Below, piece after piece: positions 20,305-32,208 of a stretch of DNA of 64,000 bases. The DNA is from Botryosphaeria dothidea (taxonomy: Eukaryota; Ascomycota; Dothideomycetes; Botryosphaeriales; Botryosphaeriaceae), in NCBI GenBank assembly GCA_011503125.2, contig WWBZ02000001.1, positions 4,092,001-4,156,000 of the forward strand. Direction: 5' to 3'. The notes below the pieces were generated by a model. The model was not told the origin of the DNA, ran no database searches, and was given only the letters and a program-made list of their open reading frames with translations. The translations under genes were made by a program, and so were the position numbers. How positions within the stretch are numbered: position 1 is the stretch's first letter; every line of letters starts with the position of its first letter.

Positions 20305-21195
20305 TTTAGCGTCAGGAGAGGGAGGGAAAGACCTTGAGGCTATGCGGTCTGCAAAGGCCTGGTACACTCCTCCCTTCTTTTCTTTTGCGTGATAAGATCT
20401 TTGTTTTTTTCTTTCTCTATTCCACCCGCCTTGCATCCCTTCCTGCAGAATGCTCAGCCCGAGGCACATACGCAACCGGTCATCCTTGGTTCTCCCTCCG
20501 TCGTCGATCAAACGCGTGGCTGCAGTTCGGGCTGTGGCAAAAAACCCAAGCTGCAAGGAAAAGAGAAGGGAGAACCGCGCCGCTGTCACACCATCATTTG
20601 GCCGAAGCATTACAACAATGCCTTTTCCACATTATCCACCCGTGCCGTCACTCGGAGCCCCGTCCGCTCTTTTGGCCCCCCCGGTCGAGGGAAGCATTGA
20701 ATAGCCAAGGCATTGGAAAGGTCTGGTTCATAGCTCCCGACATTGTGTGGGTCTCCCCTTCTATCGATCTACGCGCCCGACAATGGGCTCTGCCGGATTC
20801 ACCATGTTCCTCCCTCGAATGCAGGGCAACTTGCGAGACACGACGCCCTGCTCGGCATTTTGATGCGGAACTGATTCATGAAGCTGGTGCTTTGCTGTGC
20901 GGTCGGGTATCACCGCTCGCTTTCAATGGGCGAGAAAGGAACGGGGCGAGCCAGAACGCCTTAACCCAGGCGTGAGGGTTCTCGCTGTAGATGCCCGACC
21001 GCCGCGCGCGTGTGTGCCCACCAACGGTGTTCACCGTTCTTGTCCCTCGTATTTGTCTTGTCTCCGTTTACCCTTGACCGTCGAATTCCGAAGGACTCCG
21101 TGATCCCGGTCAGTCCGGGCTACTCTGGCTTGAGGGGTTGGCTGCGGAGTTGGCGGGCCAATTGTTCTGAGGTGGCAGCTTGCTCCCAGCGCGAC

Positions 21196-21218
21196 CTCTC
21201 TCTCTCTCTCTCTCTCTC
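21196..21218. repeat. (CT)n microsatellite
   Basis: Eleven to twelve CT units on the plus strand inside a wider C/T-rich stretch. It could be a GAGA-type promoter element or simply a slippage tract. Confidence 0.9.
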
Positions 21219-22226
21219 GTCCTCCGTTTGGTGCCCTCTTCACCGGCTCTTCTGTGGATCTGGACCGTTCGCCTCGCTTTTTCTCATCAGAGATCGCCAT
21301 CTCCATGGCCTCGGGGCGGCCATGACTCCTTTTTCTTTTCAGCTTTCCCCTCTGCTGACGCGCAGCCACGTCTCGTCTTTCCTGGATCAGCACGGGGGTT
21401 GCTCGTCCGCCTGGCAGAAAACATACTGCCGCCGTCGCCCCCGCGCTGCTACACGTGTGCACAATTGGTGCCGCGAAGACTAAGTCATGCTATATTGAGT
21501 GCTGGACGACCTCGGTGTCGGTATGGTACGAGGTTGGCCCAGAAGGAATAAGCAACAACGAGCGGGGCTGCATGTGGGCAGTTGGACCATTCATTTGGAC
21601 GAAAGTGTTCGAAAGCATCAACTGGACCGAGATCTGAACGAATGCTTCAACGACCCATTGGTGGCTGCGGCTTACAGCTGGCTCTGAGGCTGGCCTCGGA
21701 GTGAGCGGCGAACGGGGTGTAAACTCGCCGTTAGCCCGGACTGGCATTGAAAGATGGTGATGGGCAACGGAGCGACAAATGAAGCACAGTTCGGTGCCAT
21801 TTCCCTGTTGATCATCTTCCATCTCGTTCTGCGGGTCGGAACTGGCAGGCTGCGAGTCATGCAGAGTGGCAAAGGAGACGAGAGTAATAAAAGGAAGAAG
21901 CGTGAGTTGTAAGTTCACATTACCATCGGATCAGCGCGTCTAGCGATCCACCAGAGGACTTGAAATACTGTTGGTGTTTTGTGTCTTCTGTTCTGCCTTG
22001 CGGTTCTACTTGGAGATAAAGTTATGATTTTTCAAAAGCAAGATCTTGATCCTTGGTTGCATCCCCTGTCGTATACTTACCCTTTATAGGCTAGCGTTGA
22101 CGTCATTCGTCACCGTCCCGTCCCGCACACGCGACCGCACCACTACCAAGGCACCCTCCCCGTCTCACATCACAGATTAGGCTCAACACCACGCTTTCGC
22201 GCTCGCCTTCTTCGTGGGTCTTGACA

Positions 22227-23914
22227 TTAATCCCTTCCCATGGCCTTCTCAATCAGCTTCAATGCAGCCATGACTTTCTCGTCAAAGTGCCGTCTCCCAA
22301 CCACCTGCAGGCTGATCGGTGCGCCTACATACCGTTCAGGCATATAGAGGTTATGATTGAACCTGTCCTGCTCGTTCATGGGTGTGTAGGTCTCGTCCCG
22401 CTTGTCTTTGATAGGATCAGCGAACGTCACCGGAAATACCGCAGCAGGGTAGTCGAGCAAGTTCCAATGCGCCGTGTGCGGCCAGTATCGAGCGCACTCA
22501 TGCGGGGGGTGCTGCCCCCGGAATTGCTGGGCAAAGAATCACGTCGACTTCCTGCTCATCTTCGTCGGCCGTGGCTGACCAATGCGCTGCGTATCTTGCC
22601 CGATATTCGTCACGTTCCCGGCAGAGCTTTCTGGGTGTCAGTCCATGCTAACTCCTCTCGAAAAGGGTCGACTTACCGCCCACAGCTCCTGAATCGTAAG
22701 CTTCTTCACTCCCGGCTGGTTGATGATCCACTCCGTCAGAGGAAACATCGGCTCGCCGCTCTCCCTGATAACGTTGACGGTATCCTCGCCTCCGTCCGGG
22801 AAGTACAGTCTTGAGATGAGACTCCACGCCTTCTCGTGCTCCAGCGAGACCCAATCAACAACCCTCATCGCAGCCGCGCGGCACGCCTCGGCGACCTCCC
22901 TCAGCGCTCGAAGCACCGGCGGATGCGGCCTCACCACGCCGTCATCCCACTGCACTCCAACCTTCAACGGCCGCTCGAACGCCTCCACCGGCGTCCACCC
23001 CTTCGGGACCAACCACGGATCGAACCGCCACGGCCGCGTCCGCAGCACCACATCCATAAACAGCTCGAGCATCGCGCGGCTGCGCGCCAGCGGCCCGAAG
23101 GTCGGCAGCACGCTCTCGTTGCCGAGCATCGTGCACTTCATGCCGGCCAGCGGCAGGCGGCGGGCGCGCGCACGCTGCCGCCAATGTCGCCGCCGACGCC
23201 CAGCACGCTGGCGCCGAGGCCGAGCAGCGCGCCCTCGCCGCCGGACGAGCCGGCCGGGGCGAGCGCGCGGTTCCACGGGTTGGCCGTCGTGCCGGTGATG
23301 TTGTTGGCGCACTCGAGCTGCATCGTGCTCTGCGGCTCGGTCGTGCGCGCGTAGAAGACGCAGCCGGCGGCCCAGAGGGCGTCGTTGACGGGGTTGGCGG
23401 CGCTGGCGTGGCCGATCCAGGCGACGTAGGACGCGTGGCACGGCTTGTCGCACATGCCGTGCTGCTGCCTGATCGAGATGGGCAGGCCGTGGAGGGGCCC
23501 CGCGGGGGAGGGGAGCGAGTCCAGATGGCGCGCCCGCGCGAGGGCTTCGTCCCACATGAGCTCGGTGATGCAGTTGACCTTTTTGTTGGGGCCGTCAGTC
23601 GTCACGAGCGTGCGCAGGCGTGGAGGCTGGAAGCGTCATACGGCATATTGGGCGAGTGCAGCGCGTCGAAGGAAGGCTCGCGTCGGCTCTTCGGAGGTGA
23701 GCTCTTTCCGCCCCAGCATGCCCAGCAGCTGGACGGCATCGAAGTTCTGCGTCAGCTCATACTCCCGCTCCGTCAGGTGCTGCTTCGGCAGGTCTTGAGA
23801 GCTCAGAGGGAGAGGATCGGGAAGGGGCCCGATTGGCGGGTTGACTTTGGCTAGAGAGGCGTCACGGTAGTCGCGCGCGGATTGGGCTTTTTCTTGCCAG
23901 GTGGTGATGGTCAT
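22227..23914 (-). pseudogene. Amidase-signature hydrolase (acetamidase/FAAH-like), broken
   Basis: Amidase-signature family enzyme by GPLHGLPISI, GGSSGGEGALLG and GGDIGGSVR, plus the C-terminal VGAPISLQVVGRRHFDEK. Exon 1 starts at ATG 23914; intron 1 is 23579-23641, giving ALAQYAVNCITELMW across the join. Three breaks follow. (1) Just after GGSVRAPAA about 14 conserved residues are missing and the frame shifts to RLPLAGMKC (near 23155). (2) The second intron (donor GTAAGT at about 22677) does not join in frame to KLCRERDEY. (3) A run of six C near 22509-22514 shifts the frame so that P-P-H-E-C-A-R-Y-W is interrupted. In addition the catalytic Lys of the Ser-cisSer-Lys triad, expected after PISI/PISV, is Arg (AGG). 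It diverges from the Zn2Cys6 gene across 439 bp. Confidence 0.85.
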
Positions 23915-24353
23915 TTTGGATGAATTGATTCAATGCTGCTGTAAGTCTCTTTGAAAATGCAGGCTGATGCGCCGACGGGGTCAAGTCTATCTGACCGCAT
24001 GGCTTGGTATTTACGCTTTGCGTGGACGTGTAGTCTTTCGACGGGCAAAGTTCCCTGAATCAGTGACTTATCGGCGACGAGGGGCTCAGGATTGCCCATG
24101 CGGGGGAGACGGAAATCAAAAGTGGGTGTGAGCGCCGCGCGAACGCCGCTGGAACTCCGCGAAGACTGCGAACTGTGTAGCACTGCAAACAATGGGGTAG
24201 GCGATGATAACGTCCAGAGATAAGGGAGCCATGCCGGTTTGGGCGGTGTCTCTGCGAGGGCATGCAGCTCTCCCGCCCGAGGCCCCCGCCGAGGGCTGCC
24301 GACCACACCTCACCTCGCCGCTGCCAGACCGTGCTCACACCTTTACAGGCCCA
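23915..24353. promoter_or_regulatory. Divergent promoter between amidase relic and Zn2Cys6 regulator
   Basis: 439 bp between divergent start codons. In fungi this arrangement often means the regulator controls its neighbour. I did not find a clear inverted CGG pair that I would call the binding site. Confidence 0.45.
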
Positions 24354-26378
24354 ATGGCAGATGTTCGGATGCGAGGTAAGACAACAGTCTCTGCATGGGA
24401 AAGCTCTGGCTGATTTTGGTTCCAGCAAGCAATCGCATCGCACGCGCGTGCTCGAATTGCCATGCCCGCAAAGTCAAATGTGACCTTGCCGCACGGCCTC
24501 TCTCGCCCTGTACTCGTTGTCAAGATGCGGGTCTGCAATGCAATGTCATGTTCCGCCGAAGAAGGATCATTCGCGCTGTCGAGTCCATCTCGAGGGACTT
24601 CGGAGGGTGAAGCATCGCTATTGCTGTCCAACCCTTCCGAAAACTGATGAAGGGGTGGTAGTCCTGAACAACCTAATGCTCAGACGAGCTCCACATCGCC
24701 AGATGATGCTGGTGCTGTCATGAGTGGCGAGGTTGTGAGCTCCTTGGGTGAAGGGGATGAGCCTCGCCGCGTTGAAGTCGATGGACGCCATGACATCTCG
24801 AAACAGAAATCCATACTGGTGGAATTCCTTTCCCAAGACTTCGCCGATGCCGACATAACAGATTATCATCCCACGTTCGTTGATGACTATGCAAGTATCA
24901 CGAGGCTCCTCGGCCGCGAATTTGGGCGCGGCTTTTCAGAAGGCGTGCATCACTACAGAGACGCACAGTTCGTCGAGAGAACGTATGAAGGGATACCGCG
25001 GTCTATTGGTCCAGCAGAGAGAGGAGTTTTGGAACAGTATGGTTCCTTTATGCTGCCAAGTCCCTCAATCCCCGATGCATTCGTCACCGCTTTCTTTGAC
25101 CGTGTCTTTCCCACCATGCCAATAACGGACCGTTCCATCTTCCTCAAGAACCTCCACGGGGCTGGACAGAGCGGGACGAAATCTTCCCTTCTGCTGGTCC
25201 AAAGCGTCTTGCTGTCAGGGTCAACAGCCTACGATCATCCAGGAATTCAGCTGCTTCCAGATGAAGTGTCAGCCAGGCTTTACGCAAGGGCAAAAGCTTT
25301 GATCGATACCAAATTCGAGCAAGACCGCTTGATACTCGTGCAAGCACATCTCCTCATAAGTTCTTTTACGGCCGATAGCTGTGATGACACTATCCACTGT
25401 ATGTGGCTGTCTCTGGGCACCGCAGTACGCATAGCTCAGGGAATCGGAATGCACCGGGACCTTGGCCAAGCAAAAGCCAGCGCTTCGATGAGACGTCAGT
25501 GGAAGCGGATATGGTGGACCCTATTCATCCACGACACAATCTGCTCTTTCGAATGGGGCAGGCCCAGAGCCATCCACTTCGCCGATACGGACGTACCTTT
25601 GCCGTCGGAGGCTGACTTCGCTCCAGACGAACCAGGCGGTCTCCCTTGTACGGAGCATGTACAGTTCTTCTTGTGTCTTTGCCGGTTGTGCTCCATTATT
25701 GTAGATCGGCTTGAACTGCGCCGTCCTGGTCACACGTACTGGGGCCACGGTAGCTCCTCCCCCTCCACTGATCAAGTGAACTCAATAAGAGAAGCATTAG
25801 ACTCATGGGTTAGAGACCTCCCGGTAGCAATGCAAGCACCACGTCACTGCAGGGGGTTCTCCCTGTGGACTGGAATCCTGCACATCGTCTACCAGGCCAT
25901 CATCCTCCCCGTCTCCGCATCATCGTCCGGGCTCCTTGCTGCCGGAACGGCGCACGACGCAGCCGTCAGCATCCTGCAGATTGGCGCGGACCTGGAGGAT
26001 AGTGACGTCCTCGGATCGCTCTGGGGCTTCGGTATACACCAGTTCGACCTCGCCATGGGCCAGCACGCTCGAGAGACAAAGTCAGACGAACAGGACGCCT
26101 CCGAAACCGCTTTCTCAAATCTCCGGAAAGGGCTGCCGCTGATGCAGCAACTTGCCCAACGCAGCTCGACGGCGGCGCAGGGCCTGGCGTTCTACGAGGC
26201 CTTACTTGACGGGCGAGGAAGGTTCGGAAAGCATGATACATCGCCAGACATGCGTTTTCCTGTCCCGCAATCAGAATTGCAGCGGACATGCGGTCAGCTG
26301 GATAATGCATGGGGTAGTCAGAGCGGAAATCTGGCAGACTTGGGGTTCCTCGACTGGGACACGGACTGGCAGGCATAG
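24354..26378 (+). CDS. Zn2Cys6 transcription factor with fungal-specific regulatory domain
   Basis: Predicted nuclear regulator of 639 residues in three exons: 24354-24375, 24426-24606, 24662-26378. Introns 24376-24425 (GTAAGA..CAG) and 24607-24661 (GTGAAG, AACTGAT branch, TAG). Exon 1 gives only MADVRMR; the zinc cluster follows as CX2CX6CX9CX2CX6C (CSNCHARKVKC ... CTRCQDAGLQC), a DNA-binding Zn2Cys6 domain. The middle region has the fungal_trans signature (LGTAVRIAQGIGMHRD, RRQWKRIWWTLFIHD, GRPRAIHFADTDVPLP). The frame stays open throughout, unlike both flanking minus-strand genes. Position between a hydrolase, a transporter and an oxygenase suggests a pathway-specific activator; target and inducer are unknown. 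Confidence 0.88.
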
Positions 26379-26436
26379 CAACTCAACTCTCAACGGCAAG
26401 GACGTTCTCAAAGGACTACAACGTTCCATATATCAA

Positions 26437-28061
26437 TTACCCATCAAAAACCCCGCCCGAGCTACGCACCGACCGAGCCTTCGCCTCCACTTCCTTCGCC
26501 CCCCGCCGCCCCAGCCCCTCTTCCTCATCCGCCATAGCACCAGCAATCACCACGGCCGACTGCTCCACCCGCCGCGGCACGACCACGCCCTCCTCCAGGA
26601 AGTAGTTCGTCTCCCGCACGCAGCACGCCGTCACGCCGAGCAGGCTCGCCAGCCCGCCCGCGTACGCGCACAGCTGCGCGGCCGCCTGCGCGCGGTACGC
26701 CACGCCCTCCGAGTCCAGCACGAACGCCACGCACATGACGAGGCTCACGGTGCCCTTGAACGCGCCGGCTCGTTGCTCAGCGCGCCCAGCGTCCACTGCA
26801 CGCAGATCTGGAAGGTCGCGTAGACGCCGCCGAAGAGCGCGTGCAGCACGGCGCCCGCGGCGAAGCCGCGCTCCTGCCAGTCGAGGCCGGTGGAGGGCGA
26901 CGTTGCGAGCCAGCCCAGCAGCCCGGCCGTGGTGCCGAGCGTGGTGAGGCCCATGAGGGTGGAGCCGGCGAGGCCTTGCAGGCGGCGCGTGGGGATGCGC
27001 GGGTGGGACATGAGCCGGGCGTGGGGCGTGGGGATCATGGTGAATTGGAAGAGGAGGCTGTTGAGGGAGCGGGTGCGGAGGTTGAAGTAGTGGCCTTGGT
27101 GTGGGTTCTCTGTTAACCGGGGGGGTTTCTTTTTCTTTTTTGATGGTGGGTGGGATTTACCGTTGACGCTGCTCACTAGTGCCAGGCACATCTCGGCGAC
27201 GAACATGGCTGGCAGCAGCATGATGATCCTTTTGTCTGTGAGGATTTGGAGGAGGCCGCGCATTTCGTCTTTGAAGGTGGGCTGCTTGAAGACTGCGATG
27301 GGCGTCCCGTCGTCGCGGCGCACGTCAGCCGGGTCGACGATGCAGAATACTGCTATTACCATGGCCCTGTCAAGGCGAAGGTCAGAAGATTTCAATTGGA
27401 GGAGAGGAGTGGGGCGTAATTACAGTCCCATGATTACCAGGAAAATCACCCACACGGCGGTGGAGACACCTGCTACTTCGTTCTTGTCTCTGTTCACACC
27501 AAAGGCAATGAGTGCACCAACGGTGCTGCCTGCTGATGTCAAGACCCATTGCCAGGTGATGACCTTTTGATATTTGAATAAGTACATTTCTCAAAAATTC
27601 GTCAACTGCCCGGAGAAAAACTAACCGTTGCCTTTTTCAGATTCTTCCGCATAAGCGAATTGAATAAAACCTGAGGTAGTCCATATACAAGCAGCACAGA
27701 ACCCCAGAATGAAACCGCCGAGCAGCGGGAACCACTGATGGCCTGTTCTATCGTAGTACCACAGAGATCCCGCATAGAGAGGGTAGCCGATAGAACCTAT
27801 CAGAATAGTCTTTTTGGGCTTCAGGAAATTCAAGATGGAGCCGGCCATCCAGCCGAAGAGGGTATAAGGCCCGTAAAGAATCGAGTTCGTCAGTGATGCT
27901 ACCCGCTGCGATGAAGGCTTGCCTCCGCCAGCACCCAACGCCGTCAGCGCCAAGTAGATGCCGGGGAGGCAGAAAAGAATGCAGCCCATGATGAAGTTTT
28001 GGCGGAAGGGACGGTTGAGCCGAAATTTGCTCTTGCTGTCCAGACTGAATATGGTGGCCAT
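26437..28061 (-). pseudogene. UNC-93-like MFS membrane transporter, probably broken
   Basis: Multi-helix protein of the fungal UNC-93-like (DUF895) branch of MFS: LTALGAGGGKP, SLTNSILYGPYTLFGW, FAYAEE, GSTVGALIAFGVNRD, VDPADVRRDDGTPI, FVAEMCLALVSSVNG, GHYFNLRTRSLN, ICVQWTLGALSNEPA, TNYFLEEGVVVP. Introns 27367-27423 and 27095-27160 join in frame. The first intron (27564-27625, GTTAGT donor) leaves the frame one base off; the only in-frame acceptor lies inside the next exon and would delete VITWQWVLTSA. A second break lies at SNEPA|FKGTVS (near 26765), where about 10 bp seem deleted within a CCGGCGCG-type repeat. Start ATG 28061 is the best Met before the first helix. Substrate unknown. Assembly error in G/C-rich DNA is an alternative to true loss. 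Confidence 0.75.
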
Positions 28062-28569
28062 TGTAGAGTAAATGCCGGGAATTCTGCAAGAGTGAAAGGT
28101 TTGGTCAAAGAAGGTGGGGAAAAGCAGAAAACAGCTGAAGTAGAAAAGGTACACCTGCAGAGAACATGTTCCTGCCTTCGAGTCAGCTTATCTCGATATC
28201 GTGGGGTCTATCAGGGATAAGCTTCCGGTGGTGCCGCATCCATGCTCGGCCTCGGAGCGGTAACGGCATTGCGGAAATGCAGCGGTGGTTGCCACATCTG
28301 GAAACATCAGCCTTCCGGTCTCCACGTCAGTACGTTTTGGAGAGGGTAGAAAGCATAGATAAGGATGTCAGATAGCAGGATCAAGTTCAGATGCCGCAGT
28401 ACACGCAAGTTATGTCTCGGCATAAACGAACACCATGGTTGCCGACGTTCAGAGTCAGCCGGCGCCCTCCAATGCCAATTTTGCTTCTCCAAAAGTACGG
28501 TACGAAGATGTCTACATCTAATACGATCGCATCCAAGAAGCACATAATACCAACAAATGGCCACCGTGA
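28062..28569. promoter_or_regulatory. Divergent region between transporter and oxygenase
   Basis: About 510 bp that must contain both promoters and probably the unresolved first exon of the oxygenase. Frames at 28391-28633 (+) overlap the start of the oxygenase in another frame and are not supported. Confidence 0.4.
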
Positions 28570-29563
28570 AAGCACATCCCAGTCCCTGAGTACACAGCTC
28601 AATCCACACCAGCCGAAGTCGCGGCCGGTCTGAAGCTCGCAGGCGGCGTAATCGTGCGCGGCATTCTCTCCCGGGACGCCATTGAGCGTATGGAACGAGA
28701 CATCCGGCCGCACCCAGAAGCTGACATCCCTTGGGAGGCCGGGAACGACTTCTTCCCACCCTCCACCCGCCGCGCGTTCGGCTTGGCAGGCAAATCAGAC
28801 ACGGCGGCCATCGAGCTCGTCGGCAACACGCTGTACCAGGCCGTCTGCCGGCAGTTCCTGACCACCAAGGCGTACAATTGGTATGGCGACCGCAACGAGA
28901 TCAATGTCAGCCTGTCGCAGGTCAACAACACCATCGCCTTCTCCGTGCGTCCCGGGGACAGCTTCAACCAGCCTCTCCACCGGGACGACGATATCCACTA
29001 TCCAGATCGGCAGCGCGTCGAAGCGTATCCAGAGCGGACCAACTCAAGGGAGTGCGGGATCGGGTTCTTTGTTGCTGGTACGAGGACGACGAAGGCAAAT
29101 GGCGCCACGCGATTTATTCCTGGGAGTCACTTGGAAGCTACTGAGCAGCCGCCCGACGAGGCTTTCGCGCAGTTCGCCGAGTTGGGCGTCGGTGATGGGT
29201 TCATCATGTTGAGCAGCTGCTACCATGGCAGCAGTGCCAACACGACCAAGGATGAAGAGAGGCTTCTGTTCAGCTGCTTCATGACTAGGGGGTACTTGAG
29301 GCAAGAGGAAAACCAGTACATCGCAGTACCTGTCGAGAGAGCAAAACAGCTGCCCGTCAGGATACAGAAACTTCTTGGCTATACGATTAGTGAGGTTAGT
29401 CAGCTTTCACGGATACGTAGGGCATTGTTCAAGTTGCTGATGACGGTTCTTGTAGCCGATGCTGGGTTGGGTCGAGTACAAAGACCCTCGAGTCCTCTTG
29501 GACGCGTCGGCGCCACGAGTTGCTCACGGCAAGGGGCATGCCGAAGAAGAAGTCGAGGAATAG
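28570..29563 (+). CDS. Phytanoyl-CoA dioxygenase (PhyH)-like Fe(II)/2-oxoglutarate oxygenase, 5' end unresolved
   Basis: The frame opens after TGA 28567 and reads EYTAQSTPAEVAAGLKLAGGVIVRGIL without an ATG, so a short upstream exon is likely; ATG 28471 with a donor at about 28499 is one possible partner but unproven. The body shows the facial triad: HRDDD (His and Asp) and a distal His in CYHGSSAN, followed by Arg in DEERLLFSCF for 2-oxoglutarate. An intron 29395-29455 (GTTAGT..TGTAG) joins GYTISE to PMLGWVEYKDPRVLL, ending in an acidic tail at TAG 29561. Similar fungal enzymes hydroxylate or desaturate secondary metabolites or modify fatty acids. The open body is intact while hydrolase and transporter beside it are not. 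Confidence 0.82.
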
Positions 29564-29958
29564 TTGGAATAGAGACTTGAAATCGAGGATTCTTCATATT
29601 GCTTCTATGTCCTTTCTGCAGCCGACGATGATCACCACCGAATGTGACATTTCCACCAACATTTCGGGGAAAAATCTATTTAAGACTCCTATAAGTAGTC
29701 GCGTAGATAAACGTGTCGCAAAGATGCAATACATTTACATCGAGGTGAATGCTTATGAGTTCGACTTTGCTAGAGGACACCGCCGCTAACCACCGGCTGT
29801 GATTAACCCCTGCAACGATACGGCCCCCACTCATTGCTGACACATTGCTTTGCCAACCATGGCCGAAATCGCGTTTTGCAGCCTCAGCGGATCCTTCATC
29901 TCCAAAGACTACCTTGGCAGACAGAACATTTCCTGCCCGGTCAACTCCCAACTTCACT
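29564..29958. other. Intergenic spacer
   Basis: 395 bp between two plus-strand genes, fairly A/T-rich, without a supported gene. Confidence 0.5.
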
Positions 29959-32169
29959 ATGGCTGCCAAACTTGACAGGGTAGCCACGCCTAACCGACTC
30001 TGTCAGCTCTGCAAAGACCTGGTCGCAGCGCAACAGACTCTTCACTACGGGGTAGACGTGGAAGACTTCCACCATCATGAAAGTCTCAGCGCCTTTTATC
30101 AATCAGCAAACAGCAAGGAATGCCACTTGTGTTCGATCATGCTCGACACATTCACCGCCAATTTTGGGAAAGATCGATTCGATGGTCTTATTACAGAACC
30201 CCATCTCAAAATCTCAGATCCATTAGAAACCGCTGATGCATATCTTCTGGGACCAATATCGATCTACATCCGCTCATATAGGGGCTATCGTGGAAGAACA
30301 AGAGTGCCGGATTGCCAAGACATGACAGCGTTGACAGTATTTCCTCGAAACTGGCCAGTGAAATCCAGGATCGATCACGACGTACCCATTCACCGTCATC
30401 AGAAGCGGTCGCCGGAGAAGTACAGAAGATGCAGGAGTGCTTGGGAGAAGCCGCAAACCTGCTCGGAGGAGATTAATTATAGTCTGTCCGCCTCTACGGG
30501 ATCCCCAGCGGCTTACCAGCTGATCAGGAAGTGGATCACTGTGTGCCAAACAACTCATGAAAAATGCGCTGTCCGGGAAGAGGAATGGCGGCCCACGCGT
30601 ATACTCGATCTACGACCATTTGACTATTCTGAAGACATCCGCCTTGTTGAGGGAAACACCACCGGGAATGAGCCCTGGGCGACTCTCAGCTACTGCTGGG
30701 GCCTCGTCAATTCGCTTAAGCTCCTACCCTCCAACAAGGCTGAACTTGAAGACCGCATCGGATGGAACGACCTTCCAAAAACCATGCAGGACGCTGTATG
30801 CATCTGTCGCAATCTTTCAGTCCGTTATCTCTGGATAGACGCTCTGCGCATCATCCAGGGCCCACATGGAGATTTCCAACAAGAAGCAAGCCGCATGGAA
30901 GCTGTCTATGCGGGTTCGCTCTTCACAATTGCTGCTGCAGCTTCTGACAGCAGCATCGGAGGCTGTCTGCGATCTCGCCCTCCTTTGCAACGAACAGACT
31001 GTCTCCTCGCCGAAGACAGCAACTGGGTTGTCTTTGCTGAAGCTTGTTCAGCATGTAACATGGATAACAACACTCCAGGCACGTGTGTGATTGATACGCG
31101 CGGCTGGGTTCTCCAAGAGAGGATGCTATCCCTCGCACCGTCTACTTCAGCCAAAATGGCATTCATTGGGAATTTCGGACTACCATACTCTGCGATCGAC
31201 CGCTTGAGATTGGCAATGACCACAACACTGTACTTGGCCGCCGATACCAAGCACTCAAGGAAATTTACTCCAGGCTTTTGTCCCTACCACGAACTCTTCC
31301 ACCGTCTCCGGTATTTTGTCTGCTGCCCAGCAGAAGCTCAAACTTGAGATTTCATTCGGCATTTGGACTTCTTTCCTGCTGGATGATCTTCTTTGGTACA
31401 TGGATAATCCAAGGCTTAGCGGAGAATGGAAGAGTGACTTCTTCGAAGGTCTTCCAAGCTGGTCCTGGCTCAAAGTCAAGGGAGTGGTGAGTACAATAAG
31501 GGAGTTTTCTGGTTGGGGGACGAAAGCCACTGTTGCTTCCGCCAGTGTCCTGCTTGCTCCCCCACCTACTCCCTTTGTTCCTCTCCCAACGCTTGTAGCG
31601 CAGTATCCCACTCCTCTCCGTCTGTTCGCATACGCGGATGTCTGGCAAAATGTCGAGTCCTCACGGAAGAATGTTCTTCTATAAGATGGGGCCTGACACT
31701 TGAAACCAAAGTCGAGTCACATAGGGATGAGCGGACTAAAGAAGAAGACGATGACTACTCTAGTGATGAAGAGACACTCCCCGAGCAAAACAATTTCCGG
31801 CCAGACGACCCTACCTTTGAGCCCACTTCTGATATCTTTTGCCTCCTTATCAAACGGGAGTTCACAGCAGATGCGCAGGGTAGATGGAAGAAAGACCTTC
31901 AGTATTCACTTGTAGATCACGGCCTAGTGCTAACATCAGAAGCAAGCGGAGCAAGTCGGTATCGGAGAATTGGCATGTACGAGGAGCGCTGGATGAATCG
32001 TCAGAGTTTACTTCTGTCTAATCAGCCCGCAGCAACCACAGAAAGAGTCAATAGGTTCGGCTACAACAGAGTTTGGGACTGCAAACCCGAAGATGTATTG
32101 AACATCTTGAAACTGTACATGAGAGTCTTCCCTGAAGACGGTCCGGAAGAAGAGGTTGAGGTCGTCTAG
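29959..32169 (+). pseudogene. HET-domain (heterokaryon incompatibility) gene, frameshifted
   Basis: HET-domain protein of the self/non-self recognition class. Frame 1 from ATG 29959 gives LCQLCKDLV, CHLCSIM, the HET core PWATLSYCWG, LPKTMQDAVCICR, YLWIDALRIIQ and TRGWVLQERMLS. Then, at a C-run near 31130, the expected SPRTVYFSQNGIHWE continues only in the next frame (one C fewer than expected). A second shift near 31280-31316 moves to SGILSAAQQKL ... LPSWSWLKVKG, and a third near 31640-31684 leads to the final frame ending EEVEVV at 32169. The Cys of the usual DALCIIQ motif is Arg here. A short intron could explain the last shift but not the first two. It converges on the neighbouring HET gene with 39 bp between stop codons. 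Confidence 0.78.
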
Positions 32170-32208
32170 GCTAAATATTGGTTTTCCCTAAGAAATAACA
32201 TTTCTGGA

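Larger units (their letters stand above)
18381..22226. other. 3.8-kb region without a recognisable gene
   Basis: Many frames of 60-213 codons occur but none shows a domain, sensible hydrophobic pattern or splice partner. The longest are 18825-19442 (-) and 20334-20975 (+). Simple repeats and homopolymer runs (A-runs near 19903-19932) are scattered. I read it as promoter/3' flank or a decayed region; an unannotated non-coding transcript cannot be excluded. Confidence 0.4.

Noticed and set aside
20334..20975. 213-codon plus-strand open frame
   Set aside because: Crosses homopolymer and C/T-rich sequence, no ATG context or domain; treated as chance.
28654..28656. GTG as start of the oxygenase
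   Set aside because: The conserved frame extends upstream of it and nuclear fungal genes rarely start at GTG; a 5' exon is more likely.
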